This document shows, one piece after another, positions 31,810 to 42,309 of a DNA stretch of 64,000 nt. Made by a program: the position numbers and the translations under genes. Origin of the DNA: Skeletonema tropicum (lineage: Eukaryota > Bacillariophyta > Thalassiosirophyceae > Thalassiosirales > Thalassiosiraceae); contig CM074141.1 of NCBI GenBank assembly GCA_037178625.1, positions 1,984,001 through 2,048,000 of the forward strand, read 5' to 3'. The first letter of the stretch is position 1, and each line of letters begins with the position of its first letter. Below the pieces are notes generated by a model. It was not told the DNA's origin, ran no database searches, and saw nothing but the letters and a program-made list of their open reading frames with translations.

Positions 31810-32880
31810 CCTTGGTTTAAAAACCAACTTCAACCCCGAAAAAGCGGCCTTTTTCGGGGTTGAAGTTGGTAGCACGGAATCCCTTGAGGTGAGCATCATC
31901 AAGGCATCTATCACCGTAGCAAAACACGAACTCCTCGATGATGGCATCATGCCCTCCTCGATATGATGCATCCATTTGCAAGCCGTAGCCATAAAAGATT
32001 GACAATGCATTTACCTAACTTCATAACTCTTACCAACGATTGACAACAAACAACAACGCCGCTGATGCAGCCGCCTCCTGTGCCGCCGCGAGGAACAACA
32101 ATAATGCTGAAGAAGCAGAAGCAGCAACAACGGCGGCGGCGGCAACATCTCAACGATTGACAACCAACAACAACTCTTTTAGAGAGATTGATATTGAGTG
32201 ATGGAAGTGATGTCAGATAGCGATAGCAATAAGTATCTTGGTACGATCACAAACCACTCAAGCAGGATCCACCATCTTGGCAAGATCCATCACACAAGAT
32301 GATTAAGACGAGTTGATGAGCTCAAAATTCCAAATCCAGATCGATAATACTGAATAAGTAATAGATTGTTACATCTCAAGAACTACCATTTTCGTCTCCT
32401 ATAGTTCTCTACCTCAGCTAGCAGTACTGCCGTGTTGCCATTCATTTTTATTATTGATTTATTATTACACAATTTACTTCACGGTATGTAGTAGTTTGTT
32501 GCATCTTCAAGCGCTCTTCTCCAGGTTCGTGTTCGGGTTTGACGTGACGACTGCAGCGGTACGGACCACTCTTGACCTTAACGGACCGTTTAACGGACGG
32601 CTTCCGGTAGGAGCGAAATTTGAGAGAATTTGCCGGTTTTTTCGGGTCAACGACTGCAAGCAGCCTTACGGTAGTTCGGTCCTTGCTTCGGCGCCCACGT
32701 GCGTAGCAAATAAACCTAAGACCACATCTTCAGCGCTTTTTACCACATCATGCTATGTACATGACCTAAACCTAAGAACATCCCCTGGGACTTGGAATGG
32801 GCTTTTTACTCGTGTTTAGGGGCCCCGAGCCCCAAACAAACCTCACTTTTAAGATCATTGTTCGGATCAAACGTGTCATC
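31810..32880. other. MULE right flank with palindrome, no supported gene
   Basis: Just outside the MULE, 31824-31870 is a near-perfect inverted repeat (CCAACTTCAACCCCGAAAAA and its complement around GCGGCC). Minus-strand reading of 31817-32005 gives DASYRGGHDAIIEEFVF and GDRCLDDAHLKGFRA, which looks like a fragment of a larger protein, but nothing continues it. 32454-32819 holds a 121-aa frame without features. An inverted relative of 26087-26114 lies at 32639-32668 (GGGTCAACGACTGCAAGCAG). Confidence 0.4.
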
Positions 32881-32907
32881 TCCAACTGTGTGTGCACGGG
32901 AACCGTG

Positions 32908-33900
32908 TGATTATTTCTATCATACCTACCAAAATTGAGACTCCCGTCAACAATGGAAGCAGCGGCGGCGGATTGGCCGGGGAGTTTGTCCAAATGGCTG
33001 ATGTGCTGGAAGCTGTACTGGTCAGAGAGCAAGAGTTGTGATCTCCTTCTTCCGAGCCGACCGAAGTTATTGCCCTCGTGAAGAAGAATTGCGATCCATC
33101 GCCATCGTTGACGGATGAGTATCCGTATCCGCCTAATAATGACATCGATAGCAGCAGCAGCGCTCCACCCGTTGTGTACAAGGACACTCTCCATTTCCGT
33201 CCAAAAAGATGCAAAAGAGAGCACAGGGACCGACGGGCAACATTTTGAGTGGCAATTACAGCAAGCAGATGGCAAAGGAAAATGTTTTACCCTAAAAGAT
33301 GAGAACAGGACCTTTAGAGGCATCAGGTTTCACCAAGGCCAAAGCGTATGTTTCTGCAAGTGGGAGAGTGTCTGATGATAATTCATCCCGCACATTATTG
33401 AACGCTGTCAAGGATACCTGCGGCAATACTATTACTGTTGATGGGAAAGTCGGTACAGAAAGGATCGGAGATGTTGTTTCAGGGGGGCCATATACTTCAG
33501 CTTCTCATGTATTCAATGTAAATACCTTTAAGTTGAAGTTGAAGTCGAAGGAAGGATCGGGTGAATCATGCGGAGCGAAGGCGAGGAAGCAGGTGATGAA
33601 TGTCGATATATCGATAGTGAAGAATTCATCTGGTACTGGTAATGCTCAGTCTAGCACCAGTGTTGATTATAGCCAGGAAAGCGAGATGATGCAATTCAAG
33701 GCTACCCTGGCCAAACAAGCAAGTGTAGTAATCACGCTAATGCGACATTCTGCATCCTCTGGTGAAAAGTACGTCCCTGGATCACTCCTCAATCTCAAAC
33801 CTTTGCAGAGGAGACTATGACTGCATTACAAAATGCAATAACGAAGGCTGAGAATGATGCGATTCGACTGTACGCTGAGGAGATCACGTTGAAATGGGAA
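32908..33900 (+). pseudogene. Degenerate gene related to the Z3/Z4 leader
   Basis: Successive frames encode VIISIIPTKIETPVNNGSSG (32908 on; compare VTVIMPTLVKDGSSG at 35964 -). A basic/acidic low-complexity part follows, then a longer frame 33299-33820 (173 aa: AYVSASGRVSDDNSS, FKLKLKSKEG, SQESEMMQFKATLAKQASVV), and after a shift near 33755 TPQSQTFAEETMTALQNAI to a stop at 33899. The structure suggests a secreted or cytosolic protein of unknown function whose gene has accumulated stops and indels. It lies directly upstream of zinc-array relic Z3 in the same orientation, and the two could be parts of one old gene. Confidence 0.4.
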
Positions 33901-34044
33901 GCAGCAGCAGAGACTTGAAGCAATGAATGACGGGGGGCCTGAGAACAAAGGGCGGTGTGGCAAAAAGTCAGTCGTAGGTGTACCAGTGCACAACACTCTA
34001 ACTTACCAGCTACATCTAAGCTGCTCCGATCTGGCGATAAGAAC

Positions 34045-34602
34045 GAAAATGGACAAGAATAGAAGAGCAAAAGGCAGAAAAAGACATGCAGCAGTGATGT
34101 GCTAATGGTATGATACAAGGAGGAGTGTGTAAGAGGCATCGCATGGGGCTAAGAAGGAAAATTGTGCAGCAGTGAAGGATGCACAAATGGAGTTGTCAAT
34201 GGCAATGGAGGTGTGTGTGCCAAACACGGGGCTAAGACTAAGAAGAAACAATGCAGCATTGAAGGATGTTCAAATAAAGTGTATAAAGGAGGAGTGTGCG
34301 AGAGACATGGGGCTACGAAGAAACTATGCAGCCACGAAGGATGCAACAATCAAGTCAGGCGAGGAGGAGTGTGCACAAGGCATGGGGCCTATCGCAATAC
34401 ACTCAATGAGTCTGCTGCATTTGGGTCAGAATTTGCGATTACTGCTGCGACTCAAATACCATTCAGCCGGCGTGCTTCGAGAGATTCCGTCAGAGGAAAA
34501 AGTAAGCGTTCCAGAAGAGTCGCCTATCGTTTGTTTCGTTTGTTCAGAAATAGATTTGATTCTTTTAGTCAAACTCCATCGTTCGTAGCATTGCAGCAAT
34601 AA
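34045..34602 (+). pseudogene. Zinc-array gene Z3, partly open
   Basis: The array starts around 34080 (QKKTCSSD), where a 4-bp deletion relative to Z4 (CAGCAGTGATGTGC versus CAGCAGTGAAGGATGTGC) breaks the first finger. From 34162 an open frame of 146 aa holds three good CX4CX9CX2H units (CSSEGCTNGVVNGNGGVCAK with an insertion, CSIEGCSNKVYKGGVCERH, CSHEGCNNQVRRGGVCTRH). A non-zinc basic C-terminus follows (RRASRDSVRGKSKRSRR) to 34602. The open part may still be translated. The function is unknown. Confidence 0.6.
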
Positions 34603-35595
34603 ATTGTCAAAGCTATGTTACTTCACTACGATAGCGATAGGAACGTTTTTTATATCGAAGTACAATAGTAAAGAAGTTACTGTGGTTGAGTAGTAATCAC
34701 AAACAAGGCATTTATTTCTTGCACCAGGCAATTACCATACGTCAAAATCCGCTTCTCTCGTCCCTGATATATGAAGACACATGGCAAGCAATTGATTCTT
34801 GGGCACAAATTTTGATGACAGACCGAGCTGCTTACGCTTGCAACTTGCCCTCTCTTTGCCACAATCTTTAATCTTAGCTTTAGTAATAACTTACATGTAA
34901 TACAATACATCTGTACAATACATCTATTACATCATAGTCATGTCATTCAAGCCGCCATTCGATCCTCGTGCAAGAATGGCGTCTAAGCTAGTGACATAAA
35001 GAAAGAATTGCATGTCTCGGAAAGATGAAAATGGCGGAAATATGAATACCGGACAGAAGTCGTAACACTAAACGCTACGACTCAGAGAGACAGCCCCTCA
35101 TCTCCTCCCTCTGCTGCTGCTTCCCGTCGGCGAGATTGGTGGTGCCGTCGTTGCAGGCATGGCATATGATGGCAGCTTCATATGCGAGCAAAAGAACTGA
35201 TGCTAGCTGCTAGAGGACCAGAGCATCATTACCTTTGCTCGTTTGCCTGTCTTCATCAATGTCGATGTCTGACTGTCTGAGTCTGACTTCTCTTTTTATG
35301 GTACTTGGATTTGAAGTTGAAGTAAAGCACAAGCTTTGAAGTGCATAGTTGTAAATATTCTGAGTGATGAAGATCGACATATGATCAAAATCATTCCTTT
35401 TTTACTATAATCAACCCACCTACATCTATATCCTTCACATGAGCGCAGCGTCGTTGGGGGATTATCCTAGAGCCTTTCACTTTCAGCCTTGTCCTTGTCC
35501 TCGTCATTTGACGCGATTTCTCTACTCCAGCTCTCTTTGATACTCCATATTTTCGTCAAGGTATCATTTCCTACAAAGTTCTTCCTTTCTATGCC
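34603..35595. other. Intergenic region, no supported gene
   Basis: Frames of 60-77 aa at 34677-34910 and 35489-35707 have no features, and the latter overlaps the 3' end of Z4 antisense. No repeats were matched. Confidence 0.4.
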
Positions 35596-35964
35596 TTATA
35601 TCCTTTGCGCCATGTCTGATACACACTCCCCCTTTGACGACATAATTGTTGCAGCCTTCTCAACCTTCGCACCATGCCTCCAACACACTCCTCCTTTGAT
35701 AGAATAATTAGTGCACCCTTCCCAGCAGCATAATTTCCTACTTGTCACATGCTTCGCACCATGCCTCCAGCACACTCCTCCTTGTATCACACCATTAGCA
35801 CATCCTTCACTGCTGCATGTCTTTTTCTGCCTTTTGCTCTTCTTTTCTGGCCCATGAGGAAAATCGGAAGAGGGTGCGCACAACTCTTGCTCCCTGAGCT
35901 CCCCCGTCAATTCGTCGCCGCTGCTTCCATCTTTGACGAGAGTCGGCATAATAACAGTCACCAT
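35596..35964 (-). CDS. Small zinc-array protein Z4
   Basis: A 122-aa protein starting MVTVIMPTLVKDGSSG, with a GPEKKSKRQKK basic linker and then two CX4CX9CX2H units (CSSEGCANGVIQGGVCWRHG, CWEGCTNYSIKGGVCWRH). A third unit then runs out of frame (MSSKGECVSDMAQRI). It is the inverted relative of Z3: the linker and first finger match nearly base for base around 34045-34125. It represents a second subfamily that lacks the MVTLIRTLKRINK leader of Z1/Z5/Z6. The frame is open but the last unit shows a frameshift, so the protein is shorter than ancestral. Confidence 0.55.
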   Translation of the reverse strand: MVTVIMPTLVKDGSSGDELTGELREQELCAPSSDFPHGPEKKSKRQKKTCSSEGCANGVIQGGVCWRHGAKHVTSRKLCCWEGCTNYSIKGGVCWRHGAKVEKAATIMSSKGECVSDMAQRI

Positions 35965-37101
35965 TTAGTTGGAGAGGCAACAGGCTTAATCAGTTGGGAA
36001 TCAGTGAGTGAAGTCGAAAGTGGGACAACAATGTGGTTAAAGCTCGGTGCTCCTTATCACGAGCAAGTAGCTAACACGAGTAAAAGCCCTCGCGTCTCTA
36101 TCATACCTCGTAAGGCCAAGGGTAAATACTTTCGACTTACGGCGCGGTCGGTCCGAGTCGAGCACAAAATTCTATCGTAAGAATGGAGCATAGGTACCGA
36201 CTTCATGCAAATGATCACATTCACATGAGATTCCCCATGCATGTCGCGAACAACAGCCATTGCCATTGATGCGCCACAGGTAGCGTCGTTGGAGGAGGAG
36301 GAGGTGATTCGGCGATAGAGATTCGGCAACAAACCGAAAATGGGTAAATGATGAGGGGGGAGTGCTGAAAAGCGGACACAGGAAACAAATCGAAGTCTGA
36401 TGCCCTCTAAAGGAGGCTAGAGAGGGCAAAGGCTCTCGGTCAAATGAGAAGCATCTTCCTTGTGAGTAGCTTGGTACTTTTATATGTGGATAGTTATAGT
36501 TAGACAGTGGGTAAAAGAGGATTCATCTAAGTATTAGAAGATATCCACTTCTACTTTAGTAGCCCAAGCTGTAGACAAGCATCAGGTTGTAGCAGGAGTG
36601 CATGCCTTCTACGACAGCTGAATGCACCGGCTTCCACTCCTGATAGCCTCGGGAATAAGCAATTTCTGCAAAAGCAGAAGCAGAAGCAGAAGCCCTGTCC
36701 CTTTTCCTTCGAATATCGTCACCAACTAGGGTATTCATGCGATGAGAGAGAAATGCTGTCACAGAGCAGCTATCAGCGTCATCTCGAGACTGTGAAGTCG
36801 CAAACGCAAACACAAAGGGCGAAAGAGAAGGCATCGCGAGGACTCGCTTGAAGCAAGCAATTACATTTGCAAGATAAAGTTGCGCACAAGCACAAGTAAC
36901 GACTTGGCACTGAGTAACTATGGGGAAGCATGGCTAAGTCTAAGTCTAAGCTTCTGTCTTTGCCTCTGATTTTGACAGGGAAGATTAACCTAAGAAGCTC
37001 GCACAACGATTTCAGGGTGACAATAACCTGGGCCATTAGCATAAGACTCTTCTCCATATTGATAACTATACTATATTTGTACATCAATCAGCAGATTATT
37101 C
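35965..37101. other. Intergenic region with weak frames
   Basis: A 92-aa minus frame at 36556-36834 contains RKRDRASASASAFAEIA and no recognised domain. 36779-37087 - is a 102-aa overlapping frame. Nothing is strong enough to call. Confidence 0.35.
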
Positions 37102-37400
37102 TCAAATCATGTCTGTCATTGCACCGTGCTTGATGCACACTCCTCCTTGCTGAACTACATTTGTACATCCTTCACTACTGCATAGTTTGACCTTTGCTCC
37201 ATGCCTTCTGCACACTCCTCCATTCTGGGCATGATTTGTGCATCCATCAATGCTGCATCGCTTCATCTTTGCCCATCCTTGATGCACACTCCTAACTCTA
37301 ACTCTGTATCGTTTGGCCTTAATCTTTGCACCGTGCTTGATGCACACTCCTCCTTGCTTAATTACATTTGTACATCCATGAACTCTGCATCGTTTGCCCT
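37102..37400 (-). pseudogene. Out-of-frame continuation of the Z5 array
   Basis: After the frameshift the array continues in the next frame with about four more units: CRVHGCTNVIKQGGVCIKHG; a degenerate one reading RVRVRSVHQGWAKM; CSIDGCTNHAQNGGVCRRHG; and CSSEGCTNVVQQGGVCIKHG. It ends MTDMI. With the missing base restored the gene would have about eleven units. Confidence 0.65.
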
Positions 37401-38218
37401 TTGCCCCATGCCTTCCTGCACACTCCTCCATTCTGAACCAGGTTTGTGCATCCATCAGTACTGCATCGTTTCACCTGTGCCCCATGCTTAATGCACACTC
37501 CTCCGTTTCTCGCTTGATTGGTGCATCCTCCACTGCTGTATCGCTTGACCTTTGCTCCATGCTCGATGCACACTCCTCCTCGAATAGCTTGATTTGTGCA
37601 TCCTTCACTGCTACAAAGCTTGACCTTTGCACCATGCTTTCTGCACACTCCTCCATTCACTTGTGTTTTTGTACATCCTTCACTGCTGCATAGTTTTTTC
37701 TTTGCTCCATGCCTAACGCACACTCCTCCATTGACAGCTATATTTGTACATCCATCAGCAGAGCATTCATGGTATCTGTATCCTTTTCTTGCAACTTTCT
37801 TTGGAGCCGACTCCTCATCTGATGATGACTTTCGCTTTCGATCTGATACTGTTTGGATAGAAATTGATTTCGCCGCTGCATCATAGCTGACATTAGAGGT
37901 ATTAGCAATGGCAACGGAGGAGGCCTTTTGTGATGAATCCTTTGATGTGTTATTAGAGGGAGCTTTTGCTTCCCCTTTTTCGTTCAACTTGATAACATTA
38001 ACAATGGCAGTATTTGGTGTCTTTTTCAGTTGGATACCATGATGAAAATGATTAGCTGCAATAGCAATATTCCGAGGAGTTTGTGCTGTTGCCGTTGTTA
38101 CTGTTACAATTTCTGTCTTCGAAGATCCGCCATACCTACGGTGAGGTGGTGGAGCCGGAGCCGGAGGCGGAGGAGCCAACTTGTTGATTCTCTTGAGCGT
38201 CCGGATTAGTGTCACCAT
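37358..38218 (-). CDS. Zinc-array protein Z5 (array cut by frameshift)
   Basis: The start at 38218 is chosen because MVTLIRTLKRINK is conserved in Z1 and Z6; an upstream in-frame ATG at 38356 adds 46 unconserved residues with a hydrophobic patch. 286 aa: a Pro-rich N-terminal part, the ATAQTPRNIAIAAN motif, a nuclear-signal-like DRKRKSSSDEES...KKVARKG, then six to seven units of 25 aa with CX4CX9CX2H spacing (CSADGCTNIAVNGGVCVRHG, CSSEGCTNQAIRGGVCIEHG and others). The last unit is shifted by an extra A near 37403 (GVCRKAWGKG instead of RRHGAKG). The spacing suggests one zinc site per unit. Similar units are annotated as WRKY19-like fingers in oomycetes and diatoms. DNA, RNA or protein binding is inferred. 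Confidence 0.7.
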   Translation of the reverse strand: MVTLIRTLKRINKLAPPPPAPAPPPHRRYGGSSKTEIVTVTTATAQTPRNIAIAANHFHHGIQLKKTPNTAIVNVIKLNEKGEAKAPSNNTSKDSSQKASSVAIANTSNVSYDAAAKSISIQTVSDRKRKSSSDEESAPKKVARKGYRYHECSADGCTNIAVNGGVCVRHGAKKKLCSSEGCTKTQVNGGVCRKHGAKVKLCSSEGCTNQAIRGGVCIEHGAKVKRYSSGGCTNQARNGGVCIKHGAQVKRCSTDGCTNLVQNGGVCRKAWGKGQTMQSSWMYKCN

Positions 38219-38525
38219 GCTCTTTTTCTCTTCTTTTTCTAGAGCTAGAGTATCGTCCGGCTCGATAAAAGCTGGACAATGGCCACAGACAGCAATGACA
38301 ACAGCTACGAATGCCAGCCCAAAGTCGTTGTATTTGTATGCGCGGCGAGAAGACAAAACAACTACGAGAGAGCGGCTGCTAATCCTCTTTTTCTGCTGCT
38401 GTGCTGCTGCCGGAGATAGGAATTTTTCAGCAAGAAACGACTAGTATCTTTGTTGGGGGTTGGGTGCCGAATGCTGAAACTGTGTGAGTCTAAAGACGAC
38501 TGTTACAGTTTACCATTGTCAAAGG

Positions 38526-40311
38526 GCGATCTGTAGTGTTACCCTATCCAATAAATCGCCAATTGTTAGTTCTCTTCCGCCACGGGGGTAACCTACCCTG
38601 TAAAGGTGCTTAACCAGAAGATGCCCAGGGGATAATGAAAAAAATCACCAGCGATCACCATGGCGCACCTCGACCCCGTACGTGCCGACATCAACAACAC
38701 TAGCTACACATAAAATTAGACAGCCCAACTGCAGCAACTCCCTCTCCAATAGCCTTTCTATGAAGTGGTGTCCTCAGATGGACATCAATCCACGCCATCG
38801 CTACTTATTATGACACCAAAGTAGAGGTGCCGGAAAATTGCGCTTTGACATCGGTGTGATGATGCACTTCCAATATGGTCTTCAGATGAATAGTTGAAGC
38901 TGCTCTGCCACTGAACTGGTTTGCAGACGCCATCTATATACTATTAAGCGGCGATCAGTCCCCTCTAGAGTGTGTCGGGGCGTTCTATGGCGCATGTAGT
39001 GGCATGGTGAATACAGTAGTTGAAAATTGATAATTTCCACAAAATACATCAAAAAGGAGAATGCATATATCTGACAGGAAATGAAATGAGAGGGTGCCAA
39101 AAGTCTGTGAGGTGATGACTATAATATAACAATCAACGTGGTTGGTGTAGATATCTCTATTTCATTGCGGCTGCGACATTATTGGACTGGTTGAAATGTA
39201 GCATATTTTGGTGGAAAATGAAGAGCGAATGCAATCACATACACGAGTATTTGAAGTGATATTGAGTGTATTCATCCTGCAAGTTGGGGACCCTTTCACC
39301 ACACAACACCAATAGCCATCTGTTGCGAGCATTATACAGTGGTTTCAGGGTATCATATGACTCCTAACAGCACCATTCCTACCCGATGGGATCAAAGCAA
39401 CAGCGGATGATTTGACCTACTACTCAATTATTACGTCTAATTTGTATGTAATCAATAAAACTGATAATAATAATCAATCATCATAGTATTCAGAAGGTGT
39501 CTGCAATGCACCATGGCAATTAAATAACCGAAATCTATTAAACATGAGTATGTCATGATGTTGCCCGGCATGTGCAGATTTTATGTCTCTGGCGGTTAGA
39601 GCCGTATACCATCACAACGACGCCGATTCGGCCGCCACCGCTTACAGAATCGGAATCTACATAAAAAATGGGGTTAGGCACTATATTGTTTATGTTGATT
39701 TTGGGAATGTTGGCCCAATAGTACCATGGTTTGCCGTCGGATTCGTCATGGAGGAGATGTTTTTTGTTAGTGTGTGATGCGTGATGGCCGAGCACCCCGG
39801 GCCGACGATGCCAGTGCTACTGAATTAGTACCCACAATATCTTGGAGAATGGTCGGAATACCACCATGCCACGTTGCAGAGGCGTTCTAAACTAACTAAA
39901 TGGAAGGTTGTTGGTCTTTGAACCAAATGAATCGACCTATTATTGACATAGTTACGTGGTAAAGACGCCACCCGGGGTGGATCCGGGGTGTGGGCATCTT
40001 CTGGTTAAAATGCTGCTCTCGGTGAGCTGAGTTTGAATCCGTGGTGTACCAAAATTTTTATAAAATTTTTTTGTTAGGCCCACTTCTAGCTTGACTTTAG
40101 GGTTATCCCCAAAAAGGGTCCCCTCGTCCAGTTTCCTTGGGTCTTTGGCTCCTTATCACACATTCATTCACCATGATTCCAAAACTACCTCTGGTACAGA
40201 GCAGATTTGAACTCAGCTCACCGAGAGGATTTCAGAACTGTGCTCACTTTTATCAGAGCACCAATATTCGAAGAGAACTAACCTGCTGGATAGGCTAACA
40301 CTACAGATCGC
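38526..40311. mobile_element. 1.8 kb inverted-repeat element candidate
   Basis: Outer inverted repeat GCGATCTGTAGTGTTA (38526-38541 and complement 40296-40311), with GTTAGTTCTCTTC inside both. An inner perfect pair is TTAACCAGAAGATGCCCA (38610-38627 and 39991-40008). A third perfect 18-bp hairpin within the right arm is CTCTCGGTGAGCTGAGTT (40016-40033 / 40210-40227). No transposase is recognised. Frames of 72-80 aa inside (38882-39100 -, 39583-39777 +) are unsupported. It is a candidate non-autonomous DNA element. Confidence 0.5.
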
Positions 40312-41311
40312 CAAAGGCAGGATAAGTATTGGGTCGTCATGGATGAAGACTCGCCATTAGATGCTCCGGTTGAAATTGGAGGGCCTATTCAGGCACGTTT
40401 CTTTTCATAATGATGATCAATCCACACCCGTCTCAATCTCGAGGACGCTGAAGTCGATTGGGATTGGGCGAAGTGCCCCTAATGCACCAGCTACAGCGGG
40501 GATGCATAATATTAATATGCTGCCCACCAGTGAAGGATGGCAATTATGGCAATATCAACCATTGCTCACTCTTTCGTGAAAATGGGTGTCGTGTTGATGA
40601 GGATGATCGGGTCAGAGTGTTATCGGTAGAGCGGAGGAAGGTGCAAACTTACACTTTAACTCTAATGATGTTACGATACACGGACACGGACAGGTTCGAT
40701 TTAACTTGAACGACCCGTTCCTTACCCTTACGGTATTGGTGCACGCGAGGACCCAATCCAATGCACTACTTTGACAAACGAGAAGAAATATCGACGTAGG
40801 TACATACTGATATGGGATTGTCGGTATCTTAGGATATTATTATGGGGAGAATTTAGATCGAAAGGATGTTCACGAGAAGACATTATGATGGCACCTTTCC
40901 TCGGGTGCGATCCGGGAAATAATCTAAATTAAAGCCCCACATACTTACAGCTGCTGCAGCACATGTTCGTTATCTCTTAGCATAGATGATAATGTCGCCT
41001 CTTGAGGGCCCACCATACGTAATTTAAAATTTCTGTTACATATCATGACACTTTATCTCGGACACGGGACAAGGGTTTTGAAGAGAGAGACATGAAATGA
41101 AGAGATCGAGACTCTACTTACCAAGCAACTACGTTGCTCACTAATCGAAATATTTAAGAAGCAATTATAACTGAATCCCTTGAATGACTGCGGTAACGCA
41201 ATTATTAGTCTGATAGCACTACTGACTTCGGGAGCATTTTATTGGCATCTGTCACACTTCAGGCAGGTTATCTCTGCTCAGTGCTCCAGCCACCAGTTAC
41301 TACTTCATCAT
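40312..41311. other. Intergenic region, no supported gene
   Basis: Overlapping + frames of 72 and 83 aa at 40361-40709 have no features. AAAGCCCCACA, part of the motif beside foldback B, recurs at about 40932. Confidence 0.35.
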
Positions 41312-42217
41312 CTAACCTTTTCTTCTTTGCGCCATGCCTTCGGCACACTCCTCCATTCTGGGCACGATTGTGCATCCTCCACTGCTGCATCGCTTCACCT
41401 CTGCCCATCCTTGATGCACACTCCTAACTCTGCATCGTTTGACCTTAATCTTTGCACCGTGCTTGATGCACACTCCTCCTTTCTGAGCATAATTTGTGCA
41501 TCCTTCACTACTGCATAGTTTTCCCTTTGCTCCATGCCTTCTGCACACTCCTCCTCTGATAGCTTTATTATTACATCCTTCACTGCTGCACCGTTTGGTC
41601 TTTGCTCCATGCTTAACGCACACTCCTCCTTCCTTAGCATAATTTGTGCATCCTCCACTGCTGCATCGTTTGACCTTTGCTCCATGCCTCATGCATACTC
41701 CCCTATTGACAACATGATTTGTACATCCATCAGCAGAGCATTCGTATCTGTATCCTTCCCATGCAACTTTCTTTGGAGCCGGCTCCTTATCTGATGATGA
41801 CTTTCGCTTTCGATCTGATAGTGCTTGGATATTTCTCTCATTTGATTTCGCCGCTGCATCATAGCTGACATTAGAGGTATTAGCAATGGCAATCGATAAA
41901 GCCTTTTGAGTTGTTGATGGTGAATCATTTGACATGTTATTAGAGGGTGCTTTCTCTTTCGCTCCCACTTTTTCGTTCAACTTGTGATCATCAGTGGCAG
42001 TATTCGCTGTCTTTTTCAGTTGACTACCATGATGAAGATGATTTGCTGCAACGGCTATGGCTATATCTATATTCCGAGGAGTTGGTGCCTTTCCCGTTGT
42101 CGTTGTTACAATAATCTTTGTCTTTGAAGACCTGCTACTGCTACGCTGAGCCGGTTGAGCCAGAGCCGGAGGAGCCGACTTGTTTATTCTCTTGAGCGTC
42201 CGGATTAGCGTCACCAT
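41312..42217 (-). CDS. Zinc-array protein Z6
   Basis: 301 aa from the conserved MVTLIRTLKRINK start (an alternative in-frame ATG is at 42265). It has an Ala/Pro/Ser-rich N-terminal part, KAPTPRNIDIAIAVAANHLH, DRKRKSSSDKEPAPKKVAWE, then five clean CX4CX9CX2H units (CSADGCTNHVVNRGVCMRHG, CSSGGCTNYAKEGGVCVKHG, CSSEGCNNKAIRGGVCRRHG and others). The degenerate unit RVRSVHQGWAEV, shared with Z5, comes next. The final unit runs out of frame (VPRMEECAEGMAQRRKG). The shared degenerate unit shows that Z5 and Z6 derive from one copy. It is probably nuclear because of the basic cluster before the array, but its function is unknown. Confidence 0.72.
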   Translation of the reverse strand: MVTLIRTLKRINKSAPPALAQPAQRSSSRSSKTKIIVTTTTGKAPTPRNIDIAIAVAANHLHHGSQLKKTANTATDDHKLNEKVGAKEKAPSNNMSNDSPSTTQKALSIAIANTSNVSYDAAAKSNERNIQALSDRKRKSSSDKEPAPKKVAWEGYRYECSADGCTNHVVNRGVCMRHGAKVKRCSSGGCTNYAKEGGVCVKHGAKTKRCSSEGCNNKAIRGGVCRRHGAKGKLCSSEGCTNYAQKGGVCIKHGAKIKVKRCRVRSVHQGWAEVKRCSSGGCTIVPRMEECAEGMAQRRKG

Positions 42218-42309
42218 TCTTTCTCTCAATCCTATCATAGAAAAATGTAGGGTTTTATCAGGCAACGTTTACTTATGTTTCATTCGGTCGCTCGTACTAT
42301 TACTTCTTA

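Noticed and set aside
31531..32010. 159-aa minus ORF across the MULE right end
   Set aside because: It reads through the terminal repeat, so it joins element and flank sequence and cannot be an old gene.
37201..37886. Plus-strand ORFs opposite zinc-array Z5 (and 41180-41794 opposite Z6)
   Set aside because: Antisense readings of the 75-bp repeat. The cysteine and histidine spacing exists only on the minus strand.
39980..40055. A functional tRNA gene at 40.0 kb
   Set aside because: The B-box-like part is present but I cannot pair an acceptor stem, so no functional tRNA is called; kept only as a possible SINE-like finding.
37102..42217. Regular repeats that could suggest a CRISPR-like array
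   Set aside because: The 75-bp units are coding, with a conserved CX4CX9CX2H protein pattern and variation at third positions, and no spacers. The context is eukaryotic.
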